DNA of 64,000 nt from Setophaga petechia (taxonomy: Eukaryota; Chordata; Aves; Passeriformes; Parulidae). The notes under the pieces were generated by a model. It was not told where the DNA came from. It saw only the letters and a program-made list of their open reading frames with translations, and did no database searches. Every line of letters begins with the position of its first letter. Position 1 is the first letter of the stretch. Location of the stretch: the NCBI GenBank assembly GCA_024362935.1, contig JANCRA010000004.1, forward strand, positions 21,181,621-21,245,620. The letters are read 5' to 3'. Positions 27,801 to 40,000 of this stretch are shown here, one piece after another. Position numbers and translations under genes: made by a program.

Positions 27801-30800
27801 CTTCTTTTGTTAGATTCATTATGCAAACTTTAGCAAGTAGCAGTAGGGAAAGAATCATGTCATAGTCTGAGCTTGTGGACAGGCTCTTCATGATTGTAGC
27901 TTATTGATTAGGATCCTGCTAGAGTACATGAAACTTTTGAAAACCTAGCTTGTGTTTTCTAAAAAGTGCTTCTCATTTTTGAGATAAATTTATTTTATAG
28001 TTTTATAAAAAAACTTAGCTACAATTATGCAGTTATCTGAAAAACTTCATTTGCCTGAATTGCCCTGTAGTTTTGTCATGTTCATTGAAGCAAGAAATGC
28101 CAAAGTACTGTATTCTTTCAGAAATCTTCTCATTTCCCCATCTTGCCTACTGGACAACTAGGTTGATGGTTATCTGACCAAATTCAGCCCAGAAATGGAA
28201 CCTGCTATTCTCCCTTAGCTTGTGCTTTTTGAAAAAGAGCAGTTATTCCATAGCTCAGGAAAGAGAAATCATGCCACCAAACAGCAGAGAATGCTTCTAA
28301 GGTGTATTTATTATATAATATCCTTTTGTCTCATATGTTTAGTTTTATTTTAAAAGAGAAAATTGTTGAGAAATATCAGCATTTTTGTGATGCAAATCAG
28401 TTTTAAAACCAAAAAACGTGATGTAAAAACCCATCTTCAGATTCCTAATGGCAGTCTTGACCTAACTTTTGCATCCTCTGGTACCAGTGTTGAAAGGCAG
28501 CATGGCTCCCATTCTGAAGCTGGTTCCTGCCTACTGGGAGCTAGTGAATTGTCATTTCAACTTTGTGGACCTTGATGCCTTTGATGAAGATGTAGCATAA
28601 ATTTAATATTGAAATTAATCTCTGCATTGTTTTGTCCATTATATGAGGGAGATGGAGAGAGGAGCACCTTTGACGTACCAGAACATTTTGGTGTTTTTCC
28701 TGCTCTTACCATTGAAATATACAGGACAAAAGAAGCAGACTGTAAAGGATAATACTTTTCAAGAGGTTTCTGACTGTCTTTACAGTAGCACATGTGTAAA
28801 CATTTCCTGAGAATTTGTAAATTCAGCTTAGGATCTGTTTACTAGATGGTAGTGTAAAAGCAATTGTAGAACTTTGATTTAATATATGTTTACTGTAGAG
28901 TACACTTCACAACAAAGTAATTAGTGTAGACTTGAAATGAGATTCCCCACCTAGCTGCTTAAGGCTGGCCTTAAGCAGAATGACTTTAGAGGGTCTGAAT
29001 GCTATTATAACTTAAGGATTATGAATGTAATTTCTTTAATGTCATTTGGTTTCACTGCTGATGTGCAGTCCAGTGTAGCTACAACTGAAAAAAATTAAGG
29101 AAGTAGTCTATTGACTAGAGAACTAGCTTAACATATAACTGAGTTGCCCAAGAACCTGCCTCTGGTAAGAAGGGGTAATATGGCAAGAGACAGGAAATAA
29201 GCAACTTAGGTAAGGATATTGATCATTATAATCTCATCTCTACTGCTGTCTTATATAGCCTATTTGCCCAGCACAGCATTTATCACGGATGGATATGATT
29301 TAAAGAATTGACAAAATCCTCTTATCCTCTGAGTTGAGAGCCTTCCAGTTAGTCCGCTGCATATGAATCTTTTTGGATAATTTTATTAGAAGACATTTAT
29401 TCCCTATTAAACACGTTAACAGTTGTATGAAAAGCTTATGTATCAGTGAATCAGTGGAGGAGCATGTGTGACCTCCCTGAGAATTTTGAAACTTAATGTG
29501 ATGATGCAGGGTTAATGTTTACCTCTACCCCAAAGAAAGCCAATGCTCGCTGCTTACTTATCACCCTGAAGTTTACCTTGTATCATTCAAAGATTTAGGT
29601 AACAGTAAATCAGGTGGTATTTTTTTTCTTGACACTCAAGTTACAACAGATGCCCAGAAATAAAACTGCTTTCCTCTATCAGGTCTCCTATATTAAAGGA
29701 AACTTTTTGTTTACCTGTATTATTTGGTTTCTGTGCAACTTTCCCGTTACCCTAAGGCTTGATTCAACCAATCTTCTTGCTGGAAGAATGTTGAGCCTTT
29801 GGCACTCAAGTCTTATTTTGAGTTCTCTTTTATCAAGAACTATTTTGTTTTCTTCATGTTTACTTAGAAACATAATTTTCTCTCAGGCAGTGCTGTTGTC
29901 TCTTTAGCATGAATAAAGCAGGGAAATACAACAGCAGAGACTAGCTTAAACAAATCGTTACAGTTAGGGAGTGTGAAGAAAAGGCTGGGCAGCAAATTAA
30001 ATATAATATTTTGGGTGCAGGTTTCACTTTTCTATGTTTCAATGTTAATGCAGTGTTAATTTAATCTTATTGCTGAATTTTACCTGGGACCAGAATTTAC
30101 ATTAATCAATTCTGCCATTTGCTGGAGAAGTGGTATAACTTGCTTCCCTCATGCCCTTTTCTGTTTTAAAGAATATATTGCCATCAGTGTTTTCAACACT
30201 ATTTTGTTGACAAATCATTGCTGACAAGGTACTGTGAAGAAATTTAGTTCTAGCCTAGCCAAAATCAGGACACAACAGAAGCTGTAAAACTGCTCAACTT
30301 TTCTTAAATCGAAAAGTTTGAAAGAAAAGGAAAGGAGGTTGCCAGTGGGAAGATGCATTCAGTTTGGGTGTGAAAATCTGTTCAAATGAATACCACCCTA
30401 AATTCTCAGCCTCATTTAATTGATTGTGCTTTGAAATATTTTTTTTTAAGTCAGTCCTTTTTCTAGGCAGGTCATAGGGTGATGATTGATTCTATAGAAG
30501 GTAGGCAACAGTTTTGAGAAATAGAAAAAGAGGAAGACTAGTCAATTCTACAGAAATCTGGATTTTTGTTTGTTTGTTTGTTTGTTTATAAAGGGATTTA
30601 TTCTATTTAAGAATGTCAAATCCTATTTGGAAAATGGAAAAAAGTTATGCATTATAGTTTATTCATTAGATGATAAATGCAGATTCCAGAACATAGTTTA
30701 AGTCTGTGGAAGGACCAGTTCACCATTGCTGAACTGTAAAGATAATGATGAGTTGTAGAACAAACATTATTTGTTTTTGGTCTCTGACTTGGAACCAGAA

Positions 30801-30978
30801 TAGAGCCAAATATGCAAAATCCCAGAGCACTTGAATTATTAATTATTATTCTTCCGTGGACTGAGATTGATCTTTTTACGGTGAAAAATGTTATCATCTG
30901 CTCATGTAAAAATGCATGTTGAAACAAATGTTGTAGCAGAATTTTCCATTGCCTTTTAACCAGTATCTGTATAAACCA

Positions 30979-31026
<48 letters not shown>

Positions 31027-34000
31027 CATATATATTTGTGTGTTTCTGTATGTTTGTGTTTTAAGTGGTCATAAAAAATGGCATCATGAGTAGATTTAAT
31101 TTAAGATTAAATTTAATCACACAATGATAAGAAGATACACAAGAAAACAATTGTAGCACCTGCTTGTGTGAAAATACAGAAAATCTTATTTAAAAGGGAA
31201 TGGATGTATGTGAGTCTCCTTTATTGTGACTTCAGCAGCCGCTCTCTGGAAGATTTGTACCATAGAGTAAGAATACAATAAAGTATATTGTATTTTCTGA
31301 CACGTTTCTCATATATGCAGGCAGAAAAAAAATACATAAAAGTTATGATTTTCTAATATGTCGGGACAAGTTCATTGTCTTTTCTAAGGTGTCATGTTGG
31401 CAAATTTGGCAAATTTCAATTTATTTCCTGTATTTGTTCTATTTTAGGTCCCAAATCTTATTCCTGTTTTGATATTTAAATTGGGAAGACCTTTGGAGCC
31501 TGCACTTTACAGGGAGATATTGTATACTTTGCCTACACTTGCTGTACATAAGGTCAGAATTAAAGATTTTTAGTAAAATGAAAACTTCATCAATAAAATG
31601 TCATGAATTTATAAAAACTATTTAGACTGAGCAGTGTATATCTTGCTTAACTGATTTTTAAGCTTTTGTGTGACTTTGTAGTATTTTGGATGGGATATGA
31701 TATTTGTTTTAATGTTAAACATACATTACATTTTACTGTCTACACCATATGATCATTATATATGTCATGAGAGGATGCCCTTGGACTTGTCATTTGCTAA
31801 AGTGTTTTGGAAAATGGCTTTCAGCTTATTTCTGATATTGCATTTAGATGTTTTTTCCTGATTGTACTTGATTGTAAAATAATGATTTGTACATTACTCT
31901 TTGTCCTTCGACATATAAAATAACAAAAACACTTGGTTAAAAATTTCTTTCAGGTTTGTGTAGCTCAGATTCTACGTGCCATATACATGCTGGGGAGCAC
32001 AGCTAAGCTCAGAGCAATTGCCTCACGGCTGATGACATCATTATGGGAAAGACAGGTCAGAAACGTCCTGTAGTGTCACTACAATAAGTTCAGTTGAAAA
32101 ACTTTATTACCATTAACCAAGAAAGAAAGTAATTGTGGAACATTGTTTCTACTAGTATGTTGCTATCAGCACTATGAAGTAAATGGTGTTAATGGTGTCT
32201 ACAGTGATCTTGTAGTAGAATATTTAAATAGTATGTCATTCATGGAACTTTATTTTCATTTCATGACATCTCAAACTACGATTAGAAAAAAAAATTATTT
32301 GAAGGATGACTTTCTGCTTTTCATTATATGCAGTAAGAATAAGGTCTTAGTGTTGTGGTTTGACCCTAGCCAGCAACCAAGTTCCACACAGCCACTCGCT
32401 CACACCCCCACCCACCAGTAAGACTGGGGAGAAATATCAGAAGGGTGAAAGAAAGAAAACTGTTGGTTGAGATAGACAGCTTAATAGGGAAAACAAAAGC
32501 TGTGCAAACAAGCAAAATGAAACAAGGAATTCACTGCTTTGCATGGGCAGACAGGTGTTCAGCCGTCTCCAGGAGAGAGATCGTGTGTAATGGTGGCTTG
32601 AGAAGACAAATGTCATCAGTCCAAATATCTCCCCCTTCCTCTTTCTTCTCTCCTCTTTATATCCTGAGCATGATGTCATATGGTCTGAAATATCCCTCTG
32701 CTCAGTTTGGGTCACCCATCCTGTCTGTGTCTCCTCCCAACCTCGCTAGCATCCAACTTCCTTCTCAGCATGAAAAGCAGAAAAGGCCTTGGCTGTGTGT
32801 AAGCCCTGCTCACCAATAGCAAAAACATCTCTGTATTATCACTGCTGTGTTCAGCACAAATCCAAAACACAGCCCTATACCAGCCATTGCAAAGAGAATT
32901 AACTCTATCTCAGACAAAATCAGCACAATAATTTGCTTCTGATTTTTTTAAAGATGCAATAGAGACCTGGTCTACAAAAGCCAATTTGATCTCAATGAAG
33001 CATTAGAGATGAATAGTGAAAAAAAGCAAAATATGGTATGCAATAATAAACACCAAAGTGGTACGCAGAAGTCCTTTAGAAGTGCTACCAATTGAAAATC
33101 TGATCGTGCTTTTAAAAGTGTGATGATCATTTGAAATGAAATCTTTTCCAGGATCGAATTTATCCAGAACTGCAGAAGTTCTTGGCAATGTCTGATATGT
33201 CCTCTGTGTCTGTTGACAAAGATGCTCAATGGGAAAAGCTGATTGCTAAAGCTGCTTGTATAAGAGATATATGTAGACTGAGGTAAATGCAAGTGTTACC
33301 TGTCTTATATCTTTGTAAGGGAAACGAGTTGTTTTCAGAAAAGCTGCATCATTATTTTTTCTTACTCTGTTATATTAATTGTGAGTAATATTTCTCAAGC
33401 TGAGGCACTGACTCAGGCATTACTAATCTGAGCAGCTACTAAGTTTGGGGGTTTCTGTTTGACTAATGAAAAACACATAAAATACTTTTAAAATTAAATT
33501 ATCTTTATCCTGGAACAGAAGATACATCTTATACTGGTCCTAGGTAGAGACTTCAGGCATAACACTTCCAGATTAGAAAAAAGGGATAGATGACAAATAG
33601 AAGAAAGAAGAAATTGTCTCTCTTTTGATCTATTCAAAGAAAGATAGAATTTTTTTTCTGGAAACCATATTTTGTCACAGGTACATTTTTGGTCTTTATT
33701 CAGGTATAGTACCACAGAACACTGTTGTGCAGGTCTAACTGGATAATATATTGAACCTTTCCAGCTCCAACAATCCATGGATATCAGTACTTAATAATAA
33801 TTTAGAATTCCTGTAAAGAGTATTTTTAAATGCATTAGTATTTACTACCTGGTTTTATGTGCACCATATCATCTTTTCTGTTTGTCCCCTGTCTTGAGTT
33901 CCAGTTTTTACTTTCTTTCTGGAAGGTCAGCTACTAACAGCTGAGCAGATTCAAACAACTTTTAAGTATCAACTAAAAACAAGTTCCTAAAGAAAATACC

Positions 34001-37000
34001 TTTTCCTTTACCTCTTCAACTTTCTTCCATTTTGCCAGACAGTGTTTTTCAATAAGTTTTTTTAAAGTGAAAAGAGAGAAATTTCTTTTTTTAAAGGGAA
34101 AAGAGAGACATCTCATGCACCTGTAGAATTCTTTTTGCCAGTTAAGTGGTATAGCTGGAGTTCAGGTTGTATGCAAATTCTTTATGCATTTAGAAATTAT
34201 TTTGAAGAACGTGTGAACAAATAGATAAGTCACAATTTACCATGCATATAAATCACCTACCAGATTTACAGAGGTAGTATGAGGAACTGTTGAACACCTT
34301 GCCACCCACAACCCAATAAAACTGAATGGATAGTTAAAAGACTGGAAAGCTAAAGCAGCCTATACAGTTGCTGAGGGAAAGACAATTGGCATTGCAGCAG
34401 AAAAAAAAAAAAAAGAGAAGGGAAAACATAGCTATCTGATGTAAAAAGGACAGAAAACATTTGCTGCCAGAATCTCCACAAATACACAGTAGGGAGTACT
34501 TGCAGGAGACTGCAACAAAGAGTCATAAAATAGTGCATTTGGACTTTCATTCTTTGTCCCTTCTTGAACGATGTGATCTTTTTCTGAACACAACATACTT
34601 AGACCAAACTTTCTACAACTTAACCACTCAGTGATCTTTTATTTGGAACTTGATGGCTGCTGATTTAATTCCTCATGTCACTCAGCCTTTAGAGCACTCT
34701 GTCATATCCTCCTTGTATGGGTTTTTTGTGTGTGTGTGTGAGCTCCCAGTTCTAGGCAGTTTTAGTTGTCGGTTAAATAAAACCAGCAATTAATAAATTT
34801 TTGTGTATAAATTATAGCTTGTATGTATGTGTGAAGATTGCCTTCTATTTTCTTTTTTTTTTTCCCTTTAGACCATACCAGCATGGAGCAGACATGTTGG
34901 CTGCAATTTCCCAGGTATTAAATGAATGCACAAAGCCTGATCAAGCTTCACCCGCTGCCATAGTATTACAGGGTCTACGGGCGCTTTGTGAGGCTGAGGT
35001 AAGATTAAATTGGCTTGTCCATGTGTTTTCAGTTTTCCTTATGGTCCATGAACTTTTTTCCCGATTGGTTCTTTTTTTAAGAGTGCATTGAGTTGCTGCA
35101 GAATTTCTTTTTCTTCTGACAAATTTAATTCCTCTCTTCCAACATAAGTTAATAGTAGTTCCTGGTAAATTGTACCATGACTTCCTACCACAGCAGATCA
35201 GCTCTTCAGTGCATGAGCTGAAATTTTAACTCAGCTTTGCAGTTTATTACTAAGACATCATTCCATGCATCTTTCCTTGAGATTTGAAAAGGAAGTCTGT
35301 TTGGTACATAATTTTGATTGGCTGAAAGGCACTTAAATAATGTAATTTTTGTATCTTCTTACTGGCCTGCCCTGCTGTGTCTTGTTCATAGAGTATACCA
35401 GATAGGCAGTGCAATCACTAGCAGCTGGGAGGTTTACCAGCTGCTAGTGTTCATTGCTTACTGATGAAGAGGGCAAATAAGCTTTGGGACAAGCTACCCA
35501 GAGAGATTGTGCTGTGTCCTGCCCTGGAGATTTTCCCATTCCTTTTGGTCACAACCCTAAGCAACTGGATCTGATCTCATTGTAACCCTGCTTTGAGCAG
35601 GAGGCTGGGCGGGAAATAACCTGAGGTCCCTTTGAACCGAAATAGTGATGCTACGATATCTCTAAGCTAGAAGACAAAGCTCTTTGTTTCCACATCCCAG
35701 AGGGTGATATCCTGGTATTGTGATGCAGGCACAGACATGCTGTGAATCTGCTACTGACAAACTGTACTATACAGGCCATCAGAGTAGTGAACTAATTATA
35801 TCCTGCAGGAATATTTGATTACCCGTTCTCTGCCAAACAGCAATTTTATGTTTATCCACTACTACACTTCCACTGCAGTGTTTACTGCAGTAACACTAGC
35901 CATTGCCACATTATTTGAAATCACTGAGCAGTTTAGGAACAATATAGTGAATCATCCATAGATATTTGTATTCAGTATAATTAAAAATTGTCATACAATG
36001 GCTGCTAAGAAACAATTCATTTAGGGTAATTTTTTGTTTGCCTTTGGTGTGAAGTTTGGCTCTTGTTAAGGTCACATAGATTCTTTGAATGCTGACCTTG
36101 GTATTGAATGTGTTCTCCCAGGCTGGATTATATTTAGACTTTGTCTTGCAAAGAGGTAGGGTTAGATACATGATAAATTTCACATCCTGCTATAATAGCC
36201 TCATTTGAGAACAGATGTGTACTGTACCAATGTTGAGGACTGGAAGGCTAAGACTGCTCAAGATGGAAGAAAGAAAGGAAGGAGGGATGGATAGACTTTG
36301 TGGATGTTACCAATTTTTCCTGTCCAAATTCGATTTGCCTTATTTCCCCAACTACAGTGTAATGTTCTGGGAGACCTAATCTACCACCTAGCTGTTCTGA
36401 AACTTTAACAGTGAATTCTCTTGTGGTTTGGCAAGCTGGGTAACCATTTGGGTTAAGTAATTTAATCTGTCTCTTATTGTTTAGACTGTAGTGTGCAGTG
36501 CAGAAGGGATGTAATCGTAGACACTGGTTTTGTTTTGGTGTTTTCTGTCTGTCCTACTGACTTAAGGGAAAGAGATATAGTCTCCGAGCTTTTCCACTTG
36601 CAGCTGCTTAGATGTAGGATTTTAGAGAGCACCAAACTTTCATTCAGCTTCTGAACCAGAATAATAAATTATGTTTTCATATGTATAGTGGTGACTTGGT
36701 TGATGATGGAGCCCTATACACCATGTGGCTTTGCCAGGGTTAAGTTCTGAGTGTCTCAGAAAGGTTCCTTTGTTAAAGTAATGCGATAACAAAATGTGCT
36801 ATAACATAGATTTCTTTTTTGGTTGACTCTTGTGTAAGAATAGTTATCTATTCTGCTGACTGCAGTAATTATTTTGTGTAAAGATAGTGGCCATTCAAAG
36901 TGCATCCTATATGGATAGTGTTAAGAGTGTAACAGCTTTTGCAGGACTTGCAAGAAGGGCTAGCTGCTTCCTACCCCCTCTTTTTTTTGGCAGGTGTAAT

Positions 37001-40000
37001 ATAAGTTCATTAATGAATAATGCATAATGACTTGCACATCAAAAATGGAAAAAAATCACACAGTTCTTGCCAGATCACGTTTCCTCTTTTTCAGCATGTA
37101 ATTTTTTTCTTCCCAGTGATTTTATCAGAAGCTAGTGTACTTCGTTTGAAGCTATCCTGGCATCTCATCAATTTCATGTATCAAGTACAGTATGCAAGTC
37201 AAGAAACATTCAAGAATAAATTTCTAACATAGTGTTTAAATCCCCTTTCTATTGAAATGTTGTTGTTCTCTATTTTTCTCCTAAGATTTTTCACCCTTTT
37301 AGGGCCATAGGATACTTGAAGCAGATGTTCTTTGTCTCTCCTCAGCATCTGTAAAATTTAGCTTTTAGTTTTTTCCCATCTAGCATTCAGTGTTTTGTGG
37401 AATGGCAAGCTTGCTATTTTAAAATCAATTTTTTGAAAATATGAGAAAACATAAACATAAATCAAAATGTATTGTATGAAAAGCACTGTGTGATTGTTGA
37501 TATCTCCAGATGACAATGATATGTTTAATTTGAACAAACCAGAATGAAAAAACCCCACACAACAAAAAATGAAAAAAGACTTAAGAACTTGTACCAAAGT
37601 ATTACACTAGCATGTCTAGATCTCTAAAAACACATTTTCTGCATAGCACATATGCTTTTTTTTCCAGACAGTAATTGGCATACCAGTGTTGTAAAGTTCT
37701 CTTATCTTGCTGGTTTTCTAGAGTATTTTGCATTTTTAGAGGACAGCTTTGTGGAGCTGAACAGTGTCTATGGAATCACAGGACTTTTCCTTGGGGATTC
37801 ATGACTAGCAGATAAATTTCATCACAAGATATTTATCACAGTTGCCCATTCCTCAGGAAGACACCATGTCAAGGTTATTACCGCTTTTATAACCTTTCTT
37901 TATTTACTGTGAGTTTTATGGGGGTAAAGTACGAGTTTCCCACTGTTCCCATCCCGCTGTTCCATCATTTGGTAGGAGTTTTCTGTAGGACAACTGTTAA
38001 GTTGCAAGTCTAGAAAATACCATCTGAGAAGTAATTGTACAGTCTTAGGCTAAATCTGAAACTTCTGTTAGGATGCTGGCTATTTTTTAAGGCCGTTTTT
38101 CACCTCTTAGATGAAGTTGGAGAGTATCTGTGTTATGATGGGAAAGAATGAAATTAAACATGCTTGGCTAGCTAATGATTTCTTAGTCTTCCTAAATTAC
38201 AGTATCAAATCCCACAAATGCACAATTTCTTTTCTCTACATATTAATACATGTTGTTTTCAGAGAACTAACTCATTACAAATTTAACATTTCTAGATAGT
38301 TGAGGAGGAACTTCCAGTGTTAATAGACATGTCTGTCTTTCTGAACACCGGAAGACCTTTTTTCTTATTCTTACAGTCTGTTTTGAAAGAATGGAAAGAG
38401 AGGTATCATTTTCCCTTGGAATGTTACCAGATGAGGTCTTTCTAGCCATCAGTGGTTGTTACCATAGAAACACATTCATGGGTTTGCTGTTTCTGAAATG
38501 AGTTCAACTCGAAATGCATCTTTGGTTTTTTAAACTACACCCTGAATGTGTTTTGTACTTGCTGTAGTGATTGATAATTTGGCAATTACCTGCATTCAGA
38601 GATACAAAACAGTCTGTTTTGAGCAAAATAATACTAAAACTACCTTTCTCAATACCTTTGTGGAATATCTTCATAAACATACCTTTATTTGATTTCATTA
38701 TGTAGATCAATTTGTATTTCTCAATGTCTTTGTCTTCTGTTGCTTTGTTGTAATTTTCTCTGCTGGAAAGACGTTTTCATGGCATTTGCTCAAACTTTTA
38801 AGTCTTGATTTACAATTTTTCTCTTTAGAAGGCTGAAAATTATACTTTGCTTTGCCACTGCTATTTTAAAATTTTTGTCTAGACTTTGGTTCTAAGCATA
38901 CATGGTTTGGGGTTTTCCTTTGTCTTGTGGTTCTGTGGGGTGGGTGGGGTAGAGTGAACAGAATTATAGTTTCTTGGGGTTTTTTGTTCTATTTGTTGAG
39001 TTTTTTTGTTATTTATTTGGTGGTATTTTTTCCTGTTTTATACTCTTTTTGTTGCAGTGGAGCCTGAAATCTGAAAGACAAGTAGTAACAACAGATAAAT
39101 TACAGAATTAATTTTAGATACGGTGACAAAATTCTGTAATGTTAAGTTCTCCACAGGTAGCAACATTAAGGTTTGATGAAAGAGTCCATGAAAATTACTT
39201 AAGTTTACAGGAAAGTACACAGCTTGTTACCAAGAGAAAGCCTGGGTGACTGAAAACATGTCACAAGGAAAAAGGAGGAACTTTCAGTACCAGTATTGCT
39301 GTCTAGTCAACATTGCTGAGAAACTTGACTACTACTTTTTATGATTTATGCATAGTTCTTCAGCTAAAACTGTACCATTGACTGAGCATCTTACAGACTT
39401 TTTTAGTGCCTAGAAATGCAAAATGTTGTTCTGACTGCTTGTTGAGCTGTCATGCTGATCTTTAAAGGTAAAAAGAAGCTTGGTGAGATGCTTGTTGTTT
39501 CCAGGAAGGAAATTATGTATCCCAGAAGACCAATTATGTATCCTGTTTTTCTAGTTACAGCATAAATGGGTTCAGTATTAGGTGCTAATGTTTAGTATTT
39601 ATTGTAGTTTGACAGTTTCCAACAGTTTCTGGATTCATGAACTTTTGTGTTTTGCATTTGTTCTGCAATTTTTTTTTGCTTTTATTGTTTTTTAAGATTA
39701 AAGGCATTTTGTTTTGGTGGGCTCCCAGCAAAAAGAGATTCCTCCGTGGCTTCCTATTGTCCCAGAGACAGTTTGCTTTTCAGCTAATTTGACCAAGTTA
39801 AGTAGAGCACTAATGTCGTATGAAGATACATGTAGAGCTCTGTGTATTGCTTACAGTGTGTTATTTATTCCGACAGATAGTTGCTTTCCCTGGTGAAGTA
39901 CTGTGCAATATTGCTATGTTATGTCAGTTGATCTACAAGTGAATTTTTAACATGCTTGCTTTTTTACTTTTTATGAATCATATATTAATTCCTGTTCTCA

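Larger units (their letters stand above)
23037..31447 (+). other. FOCAD intron 8 of the window, 8.4 kb, the longest
   Basis: It contains a GC-richer block of unknown origin (23095-23345), a 39-bp duplicated string (24701-24786), a poly-T run (27129-27162), a short inverted repeat (28955-28978), a TTTG run (30563-30588) and a TA microsatellite (30982-31022). I found no LTR or CR1 in it. The rest is AT-rich with nothing recognised. The acceptor is tctattttag. Confidence 0.72.
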
